A DNA stretch of 64,000 nt, from contig JAPWDM010000013.1 of assembly GCA_035578155.1 (NCBI GenBank), positions 11,495,527-11,559,526 on the forward strand, in the 5' to 3' direction. Each line of letters starts with the position of its first letter. The first letter of the stretch is position 1. Below are positions 12,177 to 24,086 of this stretch, one piece after another. A model generated the notes under the pieces. It was given only the letters and a program-made list of their open reading frames with translations. It made no database searches and was not told the origin of the DNA. Source of the DNA: Brachynemurus nebulosus (taxonomy: Eukaryota > Arthropoda > Insecta > Neuroptera > Myrmeleontidae). A program made the translations under genes and the position numbers.

Positions 12177-12400
12177 CAGGGCCGGATTTACCTCTGCGGA
12201 GGCCCCGGGGCACTTCTAATGTGGTGGCCTCTGAATATTTCACATGTAGAGGTCCCTGAGTAATTTTGTGGAGCCCTCCTTGGAGAATTTCCAAAATTTT
12301 TCAAATTATGTACGTATCCTTTCTATTCGATTTCTTAATTTTGGAATTTTATTCGAGGAGGACCCTATTGTGTGGGCGCCCTGGGTGTTACTTCGAATCG
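12177..12400 (+). mobile_element. hAT-type element, left-end copy
   Basis: It begins CAGGGCCGGATTTACC, a terminus shared by a widespread group of hAT-type non-autonomous elements in animals. GGAGGCCCCGGGGCAC and GTGGTGGCCTCTGAATATT follow. I cannot see a matching complementary terminus nearby, so it is probably truncated or degenerate. The two overlapping plus-strand frames here are not recognisable. Confidence 0.55.
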
Positions 12401-12773
12401 TTTACCAGATGTGCATAAATGTTTCCATTTTGGTGGTGTGTTCTCAACTATATTTCAAGTTTTAGAACTTTCGAATCAACTCACAAACGAAATTTCCTCG
12501 CATCTATACCGAATTTAACCAAATTAAATTTAGAATGCAACCACACATACGTACGTACTTACGTTGGCGTTGACTTCACATTCATTTCCTGGAAAATTAT
12601 ATTTATTAAATAGTAAATATATAAGGATAATATAATTAGTTCAGCAAGACAAGAAAACTCATTAAATTGTAGTAAAATCAAATATTAAGATTAGAAATAA
12701 TACAACCCCCTGTGACGTCGCGACACCCCTAACCTTACATTGCCAACACCACTACCGTTGCTCCGCCTTATCG

Positions 12774-12793
12774 TAATAATAATAATAATAATT
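12774..12793 (+). repeat. (AAT)n microsatellite
   Basis: A short run of AAT trinucleotides follows TTATCGT. Confidence 0.8.
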
Positions 12794-13127
12794 GTTCCCA
12801 AACAGTTAAAATGTAATAATTTGCGGTTGATGTAAGCAGTAAGATAAAATTCACGTCAGTCTGCCACCGTGCCACTGTGCCACTCCACTAGGGTATGCGA
12901 ATGTGGCGGTGGGGAGGGGGTGCCGCACCGGTATGAATAAGTTTACCCCCAAGTAGCGCAAGCATGGAAACAACGTCAAACATTTATTGAATTGGTTTTT
13001 GACAATAATTATGTTACTGGAATTCCTAGCAAATTCAATTTTGGATTGTTCATCGGTTTTCTATGTTAGGACATGAAAAAAATTTAGCAGTGTCATTTAC
13101 AGTAATATTCACGTGGCTTGAATTATA

Positions 13128-13363
13128 CACAGTAAAAAAAATTGTGTTAAAATTAACACATTTCACATGTCCAAAACGGTCCACTCAATTTTTTGTGTTA
13201 TTTTAACACAAAGCATATTTGTGTCAATGATCTAACACACAAAAGGACATGAATTTTGTGTTAATTTTTCAGATTTATCAGAGTTAGTTGTTAAACTTTT
13301 TTATTCAAATATTTTACTTCCACTGCAGCTTAAGATATTTGAACACAATTTTTTTTTACTGTG
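13128..13363. mobile_element. TA-flanked MITE with TGTGTTAA words
   Basis: The left end is CACAGTAAAAAAAATTGTGTT and the right end is its complement AACACAATTTTTTTTTACTGTG. Each is bordered by TA (13126-13127, 13364-13365). The interior has several TGTGTTAA/TTAACACA words and a CACATGTCC/GGACATG pair. The length (236 bp) and ends fit a Tc1/mariner-type MITE. No coding content is present. Confidence 0.8.
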
Positions 13364-13500
13364 TAGAAACGTATTTTTAAAAATTAAGCTTAAAACGTGC
13401 TTTTTTCTTAAAATGTGTTGATCTGAACTTTGCTTAAAGGTGGTACAATAAAATGTGTTCCTCAATTTAATTATTTATTTATCCTAATTAAAAAAAAAAA

Positions 13501-13996
13501 ATACCTCTGTCGCAGCATCTGCATAACATAGCGAATTTTTAAATACTGACCTCTGAAGGGTCTCATATGACAACCTGTATCCATTTAAAATAGTCTTTCT
13601 AACAGTGAAAAAATTTTCATAATTGATTTAGTAGTTCAATTTTGATGCTTTTGGGTCCCCAGCACCCTGGTGGACCTCATATATATAACATAACCAATAT
13701 CCATCTAAAATAGTTTAATTTACTGACAGTGAACAAGTTTTCAAAATCGGTGGTAATGAGATTTTAAAAAGTTAGTTAATTTTTATTTTGAAATTTTTAT
13801 CGTAAGGAAATTCAATAAACTTCTTAATTTTTTTTTTTCAAAAACTGGTTTATTTAAAACAATGGTTCAAAAGCTTATCTCATGTAACTTTTTATGCTCT
13901 TTTTGATGGCTCCAATTTCGGTCATAGTCTCGGGCTCAGGTCTTACCATGAGGACTGTTGTAATAGCTGAATTTTCAAAACGGAAATTTGCTAAAA
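13501..13996 (+). mobile_element. composite repeat family, copy B (short form)
   Basis: The 5' end CTGTCGCAGCATCTGCATAA and ATAGCGAATTT match 37906-37940 closely. The body carries about two diverged 120-bp-type monomers (blocks TCTAACAGTGAAAAAATTTT, then CCAGCACCCTGGTGGACC). The 3' end (GTCTTACCATGAGGACTG, then GTAATAGCTGAATTTTC and GGAAATTTGCTAAAAT) matches 40640-40700. The element ends in short inverted sequences (TAGCGAATTT and AAATTTGCTA). At about 500 bp it is the compact form of the 2.8-kb copy at 37903. Confidence 0.7.
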
Positions 13997-13999
13997 TGA

Positions 14000-15890
14000 T
14001 TTTAAAAATTTTTATGCACAAATTAACATTTTCCTTTGGGATTTTAAATATTTCCTGTTTATTTCTATGAAAAAAAATAAATAAATAAAATATAATTTTT
14101 TATAAAAACGAAAACAATATGTTGCTTGTCCGAGAACTGAACGCATTCATAACAGCGCCCCCTTAGTTAGAATCTATTTTGTCTATGCCGTTTTAGTATA
14201 TTAAAGTCAGAGTGTAAGGATTTATTAGCTTAAAAATAGTCTGTTGTCGACTCCTGAAAAGATCGAAAATTCTAAGCCAATAGAAAAGTATAAATCATCA
14301 ATAACTACTCGAAGTCAATAATAAATTGTCTAACATACTCGACAAATATAAAATCAAAAAAAAAAAAAAAAATGAATTTCTAGAAAGCTCGCAAGTGAGA
14401 AGGTTTGAGAATATTCATTTGTTTTTCATACACAAAAAATAACCGGAAAGAATTTGACGCGGGAGGCTGAAAAATCTTCTTGATTTTCATATCGCTAAAT
14501 TGCTACCAAATTTCTCCTGTGAGATCAGTAATAATGCGTTTTTATACAATTTCTTTATGTCAATAAACTGCTCCCAATTTACCTTTTTTGAATAATTATT
14601 GAAATATTTTGTTTATTTATAACAATATACATCTGTCAAAATCGAATTATGTTTGATTACCTGTTTCGGTGAACAAATGAACGATGAAATAAAAGTTATC
14701 AGTTTAGTCGTATAGTAATTTTTTGTTACAACACGAATATTTTAGTGGTCAGTACACATTAGACACTTGACCGTAGGTAGTTATATTCTTGTTTATTGTG
14801 AACATACCTTTATTATATTACATTATGTATAGAGATAAAATATATTACTATATATTTATATGTTTATGTGATTTATAATATAACATCATACAATATCACA
14901 CATAACGGGTGATTAATGAAATTAGTTTAAATCAAGTTGGCTTCGTTGCATTCATTAAGAACAATCATAAAATACAAATGCTAAATATGTTTGTTGTATG
15001 TACATATAATATGAATATAATAATATATGTTGTACTACATACATTCATATATAGATAAATTTTCACCTATACGTATTGGGTAGTATGGTGGTAAACGTTT
15101 GTCGTACGATGTACTTTTGGGTGTAGATTTATTATATATATTTTGTGGTATAATATTATGTGATTTGTTTTGTTGTTTACTACAATACAATCCAGAAATT
15201 GTTGTTGAGTGAGTGGGGAATTTTTTTAGAATTGTTTAGGTGTTTCATTAAACTAGCCTTTCAAAATTAATTAATAAATGACACACCCATTTTTTTTTCT
15301 TAATAAGCATGAAACCAAGTTTTTTTAATCCAATGAATATGCTTTTAAGAAAATATAACCCAAAAATTTTGATTTTTAATGTTTTTGTTTTATAATTTGT
15401 TGACATCTATAAAAAAAAACGGACAGAATATATTAACACCTTTAAAAAATCAGCACATTGACACCTAAAAAAGAACACGTATGTAACGTACATGAGATAC
15501 AACACATACATCTTCTGCCATCTTGTCATTCTATGATACTCTATGACATAGAGTGACATTTAGTAATACATAGAATGTCAAAGTAGGAAATACAGAATGG
15601 TTTAAATATTCGATAAAATAAACCACCCAAATACTGTATTTTGTTTCGCCATCTATGAATTTTCTAAAGTTCTAATCAATTCGAAACTAACTTATCAAAA
15701 TGGCGACAATTTTTCATTATTAATAAAATTTTGCAACTTCAAAGCAATATTTTTTTATTTACCAATTGAAGGAAAAAATTTGTTCTGATGTAAATTGTAG
15801 GTCAATTCTTAAGGTCATTCCTTCGTCGTAGCGTGCAATTTTACTAAAAACGAGACCAGAAACAGAAGTTTAAGTCACTGTTGAACTTTC
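14000..15890. other. unassigned AT-rich stretch
   Basis: No gene or RNA was found. It contains poly-A runs and a cluster of CTATGACATAGAGTGACAT-like words at 15530-15590. I cannot assign the words to an element. Confidence 0.45.
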
Positions 15891-15899
15891 GCAATTCCG

Positions 15900-16114
15900 G
15901 AAAAAAATAGGGGGGGGGGCAATCGGGCCACGTACCCCGGGCACCAAAAAGTGATTTAAGAGGGCGCCAAAAGTAGATATTTCACGTTGTTTTTTTTTTT
16001 TTACTCGTCACTTGGCTTTTGAGAGGAAAAAAGTTTGAAGGAAATATTTATTTTTCTACAGGGGCGGCATTTTTTAACGCTGCTCCGGACGCCACATCAG
16101 CTAGATCCGGCCCT
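15900..16114 (-). mobile_element. hAT-type element, right-end copy
   Basis: It ends TAGATCCGGCCCTG, the complement of CAGGGCCGGATCTA, and so matches the terminus at 12177. The interior includes a GCACCAAAAAGTG stretch next to a run of G (15910-15919) and CCCCGGGCACC. It is a partial copy without coding content. The 70-codon plus-strand frame beginning at 16019 spans the repeat and is not recognisable. Confidence 0.55.
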
Positions 16115-16285
16115 GAAGCCATGCCTCAATTAATTAGATTTTCTAATTTCTATGTAAGTATAAAGAGGGACGGGAGTACAAGACTAATTTTTATCGATAT
16201 ATACTTACTGTCTTTTTCAATGAATATTTAATGTCGGATACAATATTGTAAAAGTTCTTTGGTTTTCTATAATTTAGTCTAAATA

Positions 16286-16309
16286 AGATCACACTCTGAG
16301 GTGTGATCT
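16286..16309. other. perfect 9-bp stem hairpin
   Basis: AGATCACAC, six bases, then GTGTGATCT. A related GTGTGATCAAACTC occurs 150 bases downstream. It may be the edge of a small inverted-repeat element. Confidence 0.4.
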
Positions 16310-17244
16310 CGATTTTTACACTGGTTTTTTCAAAAAATATATCTAATATCGGATAAAATACTGTGAAGTTTCTCGAGTTTTTCCCATAATTGAATTAACT
16401 ACTCGAAAGCTAGCTCGTAATAGAACGATTAACAAAACCTTGTGTTTCGGTTTTTGATGTGTGATCAAACTCTAGGTATATATACATTTATTGGAAACAC
16501 TATCTAAATGGTATCTTTTGTACATCTGGTTCTCCACTCAGCTCTTCTATACTTATTGTGTGTGTAATATTACTATATCATATTTCAAAAACGTTTGACA
16601 ACTTCTCCGGAGATTTGAAAATTTGTTCCATACAGCAGCATATACATATACGTAGAATACAATAGAAAGTAAGGAGGTATACCCACCAGTAACCCGCATA
16701 CATATATGTACGTATATATCAACTTGGGATTGGAATCGAACTGTTGGGATCACAATTCAAACAGCATGAACAATGAAAATACAATATATTTAAAATTTTT
16801 ATGTCTTATCACTTATCACTAGTATGGCCATAATTCTTTTTGATTTTTTATTCATGTGAGGGATTTCGATTCGATATTGTTAATCTTTTATGTTTTTCTT
16901 TCGGAAGTGTTTTTTTTTTTAGTATTCGCTTTTTTTGTTCTTCGTTTTCGTTTTTTTTTTCTTCGAACAAACAGAGATCGATGTTGTATTGTTTTTGATA
17001 TAAATGGTTTTGATGGGTGTATTGGGAACGCAAGCAAAGATGGTGTTTTACTAGCATATTGAAAGGATCTAGATTGCTACACTTCAGTTAAAGTGGCTAA
17101 TCGTCCTGGATTCTGCAAGACATTCCCGCAATAGCAGTTTTTATCCCGCATGCATTCCGCAAGTTCCGTATTTCTTAAGGGGATTTTCTAGTCTAGACAG
17201 TAATAATTTCCGCTTTCTTCCTAGAACTTAATAAAAAAAGATCT

Positions 17245-17353
17245 TTCAGAGGATTTTCAAATCGGAAAATCAGCCACTGTCATGACACGACTTGAACCCG
17301 GGACTATGGAAGAAATTTGTTTTGAGGTCCCTAGAAACCGAAAATAATATTCA

Positions 17354-17428
<75 letters not shown>

Positions 17429-17779
17429 GTGTGTGTGTGTGTGTGTGTCCGCACGATAACTCTCGAACGAAATGCCCTACTTTTACAAAATTTGGTGAAA
17501 ATGTTGGAAGTTTCACACCGTTGGACAAGTTCGCTAGCCAGACACGTGCGATGCCCGAAACATGGTTTTTGGGGCATTTTTCCTGAAAAAATTAGATTTT
17601 TTCCTAAATATTTCCTTATTCAAAAATTTTTGTGAAATTTTTTTACACCATTGGAAAGAGGAGAAGATATCGCATTAAAAAGGTCTTTAAACTATTATTC
17701 TATGTCAACTAGTTTCCAAGAAACACTAACTTTTATAAACGGAAATTTGCTGTTATGCAGGATGCTGCGACAGGGGTAT
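17245..17779 (-). mobile_element. composite repeat family, copy C with (TA)n
   Basis: On the minus strand the element runs from the 5' end (TACCCCTGTCGCAGCATCC, then TGCATAACAGCAAATTTCC, at 17742-17779) to the 3' end with CATAGTCCCGGGTTCAAG near 17300. A (TA)n tract (17357-17426) next to (GT)n (17429-17448) sits where copies A and D carry AT-rich or (TA)n sequence. It lacks the 120-bp monomers. The frames encoding repeated Ile-Tyr here are translated microsatellite. Confidence 0.65.
17357..17448. repeat. (TA)n followed by (GT)n microsatellite
   Basis: About 70 bases of pure TA run into about 20 bases of GT inside composite copy C. Confidence 0.95.
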
Positions 17780-17787
17780 TTTTCTTT

Positions 17788-18040
17788 TAGGTTAGGCTAG
17801 GTTGGTTTTCGGTTAGGTTAGATTAGGTTTCGTTTAGGTCAGTTTAGATCAGTTTTCAGTTGGGTTTGGTTTGGGTTGGTTTCGTTTAGGTTAGTTTAGG
17901 TAATTTTCAAAATCGGTTGAATAGGTAGTTTATTTTTGGTACTTTTAGGATGCCATGACCCTGACGGACCTCATATAACATAACCTGAATTCACTTAAAA
18001 TAGTTTAGATCTCTTACAGTGAGCAAATTTTTAAAATTTT
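17788..18040 (+). repeat. degenerate TTAGG-rich stretch plus one 120-bp-type monomer
   Basis: 17788-17905 is a run of imperfect GGTTAGG/GGTTTCGTTTAGG words, resembling decayed TTAGG repeats. It leads directly into a plus-strand monomer of the 120-bp family (AATTTTCAAAATCGGTTGA, then CCCTGACGGACCTCATATAA, then AAAATAGTTTAGATCTC). Insect telomeres use TTAGG, but this interior, degenerate run is more probably an interspersed repeat. Confidence 0.5.
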
Positions 18041-18049
18041 TGAAAATAA

Positions 18050-19091
18050 AACAGATATAAATATTGTTTTGTGGTTGTAAAGACAAAAACAATGAAGCAT
18101 CTGTCGTAATGAAATTTTGCATTTCTCTAAATTTCTCTCAAAAATTTGGTTTTTTACGTTCTTTTTGATGGTATAAAAGAATTTAAAATGTCTGAATTTT
18201 GCAATACAAACTATATACTTAATTGAATAAAGCGAATGGCAAAAGAACCATTTTCGCTTTCGTGAACTGTACCACATATAAAAAATCAAATAGGATTACT
18301 TAAGGATAGTTGGACTTTTAATAAGTAAAATACGATATTATCGATGTATTCCATCGGGACTAGAGCCTTTATTCTAATACTCTTATATTGGATCAAAATG
18401 AAAATGGCTTTGTAATTTTTCGAAGTAATGCTATTATTAGTAATTAAACGGTGTACTTAAATATGTTCAATTAACTTAAAAGAAGTGACATGTCAATATA
18501 ACTGTTTTGATACGGTAAACTTAACCCTTTGTAAGTCCCTTGTTCACAGAAGGTGATACAATTATTTACGAACACATCAGCTGCCGGACTTAATAATAAA
18601 ATTGAATATATTATGGGTAATTTATCAATAAGTCAACTTTTTTGGAGACAGGAGGTCTTGGTTTATCAAATTATACCATTTTCCAATTTTTTTTTTTTAA
18701 ATTAACCTTTAAACGATGAAATACATCTTGTATTCGTTTTTGAAAATTCTAGGTTCTATCAAAATATAACTCAGTTGATTTTCCCAATAACTGAACGAAT
18801 CAAGGGTGGGTACAAGTACGGATAAAAATTTGTAATGTCAAAAAAGCATTATGGTAGCCTTAAAAAAATGTAACCTCTAAAAGTTAACTGACAAGTGATT
18901 TAAGTTAGATATAGACTTTTCGAACTAATTCAACAAAAGTAAACATTAAAGAAAACAAAAGTTAAATTGTCACTTGATGTCATATTAACACGCAATCTAT
19001 TGACAAGAATTTTAATTAGAAAAAAACAAAAACTAATTATAAAAACAAGAAAATAAACTAGACTTCGGAATATTTCAATTTAATAATGGAT
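18050..19091. other. unassigned AT-rich stretch
   Basis: No gene was found. A TTAACCCTTTGTAAG sequence near 18528 resembles a TTAA-type MITE end. The nearest opposite end is AAAGGGTTAA near 19850, but their subterminal sequences do not match well enough to call an element. Confidence 0.4.
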
Positions 19092-19384
19092 TTACACATG
19101 CAATGATTCGCTGACGCCAGTACGAAGTGACACGCCAGTAACAACAAAATGTATATATAAGCATCTATTGGGGAGTAAGCTAGAACAATGCATGCACAGG
19201 TAAATAAAGTTAGCAACCTTCCAATTTTTCTAGCGCCAATATTTTACATAAAAATTAACCTCATTTTTAAGCGTTTACTAAAGTTTCGATGTTATTTCTA
19301 AGCATCTGTGTAACCAATGTACAATTAGTGTCAAGTTTACAGACGTGCAAACTCAAAAGTGGCGCCAATAAATCATTGCATGTG
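19092..19384. mobile_element. small inverted-repeat element (ACATGCAATGATT ends)
   Basis: The left end is TTTACACATGCAATGATT and the right end is AATCATTGCATGTGAAAA, its imperfect complement. GCGCCA/TGGCGCC-type words occur just inside (CGCTGACGCCAGT on the left, AGTGGCGCCAATA on the right). About 290 bp, non-coding. The target duplication is unclear. Confidence 0.6.
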
Positions 19385-21103
19385 AAAATGTGGCATAAAT
19401 AAAAAAAAAAATTGATATGAAATATAACTAAATTATGTATACATATATCTTGATTATTTGGAATTCTATTTATGTTACAATCAAAATTAATTGTTTATAT
19501 TTATTATATTATAATAATTATTACAATTATAATTGCTATTTAAAATTTTGTTACAAAATGTTTGGTTGGAAAACTAAATTATCTCTCAACAACAAAATGC
19601 CACTAAATTCGTTAAATGTAAATTAAATATGTGAGAAATGTCTGTCATTTATTTATTACCAAAACGTACAAAATACAAAATATCTGACATTTGTAGTTTC
19701 ATATGTGTCGTTATGTTCATAATTTTCAAATTTTGTCAAATCATATATATGTATACATATAGGAATGTTAGAATATAAAAATTTCGTATTAACCAAAAAA
19801 GCATACGAGTGCTTTTATTAGCTAATAATACGGGCTCTGTGGCCGGGAAAGGGTTAAAACACATCAAAATATTAAATTAATTCGACTCAATGGAAATGTT
19901 TGTTTCATGTGTTTTTAAAAATTTGAACGTCAAAAACAGATGCGATACGAAAAATCATCGTCATTCGAAATAATTCATATAATGAGGTGAAAATGTATAT
20001 GTAGTGCTCGAAAATTTGTAAACACAAATATTGATATCTTTTACATAAATTAATTTTCAGTTTTGTATTGGATTAAAAAAAATAACATCTGATACAAAAA
20101 TATCAAGTGCTAGTACCAATATTTGAATTTTAAACATCTTGAATACCTATTTAAATTCTAGTATTCTGATATAGAATTTTTTTAAAATTAGATTTTTTCT
20201 GAAAGAATAGATGCTTAAAATTATAACCTCAAAAAAAACTTAAAAATTTTGAAAATTTACAAAAATAGCTATTTTAATACCGGAGGTTTCGGTATCAGGT
20301 ATTACACTTCAAAACATGAAATGTAATTTTCTTGAAATTCCATGTTTCAAGTTGGAGTTCCAAGAGTTCTGTTTATCTAATTAACTTCAAATTTAGCATA
20401 TACCTTCAATACATGTTGCTTTACGGTAGGAACTACGCATATTTTCATTACAGTTGGGATAGATGCCGCATGTTACTAAGCATAGTGCGGAATTCTAACC
20501 TAAAATTTTATACAGTACTTTTAAAATATACCTAAATTAATAACAAAACTCATTTTCATTAAAGCAATGAAATATACATTCTTAAATTCTAATGAATTAA
20601 ATGCTTGATAAAATAATATGTTAAAAAACTTACTTTTCAATAATAAAAAGTTGGATAATTACTAAACTGATGGACTAATCATAAATGTTACCATATACAG
20701 CTTAAATAAATAACTTATTTTAAAGATATAATCCATTAATAGCGCTATCTATCAATCAAGGGACGAGCTATGGCTACTGCGGCGTCTCTCCCGACGCGGC
20801 ACCTCTCTCGCACTTACCCTATAGTTATTTATAAACAAAAAAATTTAAAATCTCGCAAGATATTTTTTTATACAATTTCGAATACCAATAGATTGCTGCC
20901 AATCAGCTCTAATTTTTAAAAATAAATATTAATTTTTGTAAAATAATTATTAAAATATATTGATGATTTACAAAAGCAGGCTAATTTTAAAGGCGTAACT
21001 CAATAAAAAGTGATAAATCCAAGGTATTTGGCGTGTTAATTGCGTCAACTAATCAAAAATTCGACCTACCTGCAATGGCCACACTGTTTTCAAGTATATC
21101 ATA
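19385..21103. other. unassigned AT-rich stretch with one GC-rich island
   Basis: The only contrast is 20755-20820 (GACGAGCTATGGCTACTGCG, then a CCCGACGCGGCACC block), which is much richer in CpG than its surroundings. I could not find a frame, splice context or second copy that would explain it. Confidence 0.4.
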
Positions 21104-21895
21104 CACGGAGAGAAAAATCCTATAATTTTTGTAGAGAAAGTTTCAGAAAAATTACTATGCTCCCCTATAATCCGTGCGCGATCGACGACCAAAATAAAAA
21201 ATATGTGCTAGCATGGTAAAATTTAATGTGGTGCTAACACAACTTTTATCACACTCTTATGCATGTATATTATAGTTTAATTCTTGTTGTCGTACTCTTT
21301 CATTTGCGCATCTGACTCGCGACCTTATATTGGTTGCACTGTACCTGTAAAAACATGTATACAAAAATGATGGCCAACAATATAATTCTAATACATATAC
21401 TAAAGATAGGTAAATAACAAAAAGATGAATTAAACGATGACATCATCCTAAGAGAGTGTAAAAGCCACTGACAACTAGCTGCATCAAGGTGCCTGGTGCG
21501 AGCTGTCTGACAAAGTTTCTTCCACAGTCCACACCTATATGGTTCGCATGTAACCCATGTAACTCGCTGATTGAGGTACATTTCATTAGAGCGATCCCAA
21601 CACAACCAACTTTCTTTCTGTTTTTTTTTTTCTTTCTATTATTAGCATGTTAGCATGGTAATTTTTTTAATAAAAACAATTAAAAATTATTTTTTTGTCG
21701 GTAATGGAACTTTTTACTGTGCTGTTTTACAAATTTTACGGAGATAATATTACGAAAAGAACATTCCATCCTTTAAATTTTTTATGATTAATTATAATCT
21801 TTATATTTTTACCTTACAGAATTTAATATGTTCGTCCTTTACACGTCGATTGTAGTGCTGAGCACAGTAATTTTTATTGGAATTTTCTCTCCGTG
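21104..21895 (-). mobile_element. TA-flanked inverted-repeat element, CACGGAGAG family, copy 1
   Basis: The ends are CACGGAGAGAAAAATCC and the complement of CACGGAGAGAAAATTCC, bordered by TA (21102-21103 and 21896-21897). The element is homologous, in opposite orientation, to 50262-51080. Shared blocks include TTCATTTGCGCATCTGACTCG, GTTGTCGTACTCTTTCATTTG, ATCACACTCTTATGCATGTA and GTAAAATTTAATGTG. On the minus strand it carries a GC-richer segment (21300-21605) that is open and exon-like in appearance. Confidence 0.75.
21300..21605 (-). pseudogene. open, exon-like segment carried in the CACGGAGAG element
   Basis: The frame is open for about 100 codons and ends QYKVASQMRK-stop. The second element copy ends QYKIAGQMHK-stop at the same place. 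Both have TTTTTACAG, a splice-acceptor-like sequence, just before the final 45 bases (21300-21344 and 50850-50894). Among the 45 bases I count nine differences, at most one silent, so there is no sign of selection on protein. I recognise no family. A captured host exon or ordinary shared element sequence are both possible. Confidence 0.25.
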
Positions 21896-22514
21896 TACAA
21901 TCACTGTTCCGAAGATTTTTTTTTATATTTCTTTAAATAAAATAATGTTTTCTACAACCTAAATATATAGCCAAATATATTATATGCTACCAAAAACAAA
22001 AACCAAAATAAAATAAACTTACCAAAGTCATCATGCAATCACAGCGTTAAAACTATTCTCCAGTAAATTTTGTTACTCGTCCAACCGCGAAGGGTTAATT
22101 GTGTTCATTTCAACTCAACAAATATTGCACCAGATCTCTACATTGGCCGGTCTGTTATAAGTGGGTAATGACCTAACGACCACCGACCTCATATTAAAAC
22201 AAATTAAAAATGTTTTATGAATCATAAAATTACTTTTTTCCACCCCCACTCGCTAACTCTACGTGGTGGTGGGGGTTGCACAGCGTGTGGTGTGTTTAAA
22301 ATTTTCAATGGTCTGTAACGAAAACAAAGCGAATTTTCATTAATATCAAACTTCTAACTCGATAGAGGGCAGTGCGGTAGTTTTAGTTAAACTATATACA
22401 TACAATAATATATACCTACTTTGTTCTAGAGTGTTTATTTCTTCAAAGTATGGCATATAAAACGGACATGGTATTAGAGGAGCATAAATATATGCTCCAA
22501 ATATAATTGTTCTG

Positions 22515-22765
22515 ATAAGGGTGCGTACACACGCGTGGATGATTGTTGTACAACAATTTTGTTGCTTAACACCAACAACACATTTCGGTTTTTTACTAGC
22601 AGCTAAATGAGTCTAGTTCGCAAATTAGAACGGAGTGCTTAAATATTTTTTGAAGGAATGTACTTCCAAAATAACCATAAAGAATTGAACTGAAATGTGT
22701 TTGTTTTTATAAGGGTGCGTACACACGCGTGAATGATTGTTGTACGACAATTTTGTTGCATAATT
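22515..22765 (+). repeat. direct repeat of a GGGTGCGTACACACGCGTG block
   Basis: ATAAGGGTGCGTACACACGC followed by a GATTGTTGTACRACAATTTTG block occurs at 22515-22565 and again at about 22709-22760. AGATCCAGTTCGCAAA-like sequence also follows the second and AGTCTAGTTCGCAAATT the first. The 194-bp spacing and abrupt start suggest either a tandem duplication or two nested MITE ends. No complementary terminus was seen. Confidence 0.65.
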
Positions 22766-22769
22766 ACGA

Positions 22770-24086
22770 TTTTTTACAGATCCAGTTCGCAAAAAATGTT
22801 TCCATAATAGTTATTGCCTGGTAGTATTCAAACGATTGAATAGATTTTAATAAATGAGGTGTCATTCGATTTGTCTTAATCTAAAGAGTGACGCAAGATA
22901 AATGAAGTGTTACCAAGTATCATATGGTTGCTACCAGTCGCTAGGAAACAGGAAATATCAAAAAATCCGACTGTTTTAAAGAGGTGAAAACAGGTGAAAA
23001 CAGGATGAAATAAAAAATCAGAAAAATGAAGTAGGTACAATTAGAGACATCAAATATTTCTATCCAATTCGTTAGAACATACACTATAACTCTGACTGCT
23101 TTACATTTTTTATTCATTTTTCTGTTTCTTATTTTTTTCATTGCCAAGAAAAAATTTCCTTTTTATTCGTGTAAGAAAAGGGACCATGAAGATCTCGCCT
23201 GAGCAAACATTTTGAACTTTTCTGTAATTTACATCGCTTAGATTTCGATAAGCATATTCATTGTACCGGGCTGCTATTAATTTTAGTGCACTATCAGATT
23301 TTCTAGAATAATCAATTTAAAAAAAAGCCCCTTGTGCAATCACCTTTAGCTTCCACATATTTGATATACATATTCTTCTGGTAAGCTTTCAATAGTTTTC
23401 TAATATAATTTTTCTTTTCAAAAAAACAAGGAAATACTATTTTATTCATAGCACTGTTATATAGTATTCCTAGTGCCGTCTTCGTTTAAAATAGAGCGAA
23501 AATATTTTATTTCAATAAATTATTAACGTTTTTTTCTTGCTGCCGTCTATTATATTATGAGTAGCGTACGATTGTGAGTAGTTATAAGTAGTTAAAGTAG
23601 CCATACGGAATTGGAAACTTTTCAATTTTTCGTCTACTATATGATGGCATACTTCTTTTTTGCCATAGCTGCGGAGTTTTTAGTTCAAACTTCGCTGTGT
23701 AACATCTTTTTCAATTGTTCTGTGCTGTAGAGATGATAATAAGTATTATTATTTTTGTTATTATTATTTATCGATCGTTAGTTTGAACGTTCAGCATTGT
23801 CGTCCAATTCTCTCGGGACATTACGACAATATTGTATAATGAATTTAAATCTTTTTTTTGTCTTGGTTATTGTTTTATTAGTAGGCTTCGGATTTTTGTT
23901 ATATATAATTAAGATATTCTCAAAACAGAGTAATTAAAATCGTTTATAAATTTGTTTTTAGTTATTACTAAGGTTCGAATTTTTATTATATGAAATTAAT
24001 TTTTTTTTTTGGGATATTGAAGATATTTTGAAAACAGATATTAAAGTCGTTTAGAAATTGATTTTTATTAAGTTGGAATTATTTAA
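22770..24086. other. unassigned AT-rich stretch
   Basis: I see no gene, RNA or clear repeat. The short open frames here have no recognisable features. Confidence 0.45.

Noticed and set aside
12700..12960. GC-rich stretch as a promoter or exon
   Set aside because: No frame, TATA box or splice context supports it. Only composition stands out (GCCACTGTGCCACTCCACTA and a G-rich run).
18528..19858. A 1.3-kb TTAA-flanked element between TTAACCCTTTGTAAG and AAAGGGTTAA
   Set aside because: Only the outer eight or so bases pair and the subterminal sequences differ, so chance is not excluded.
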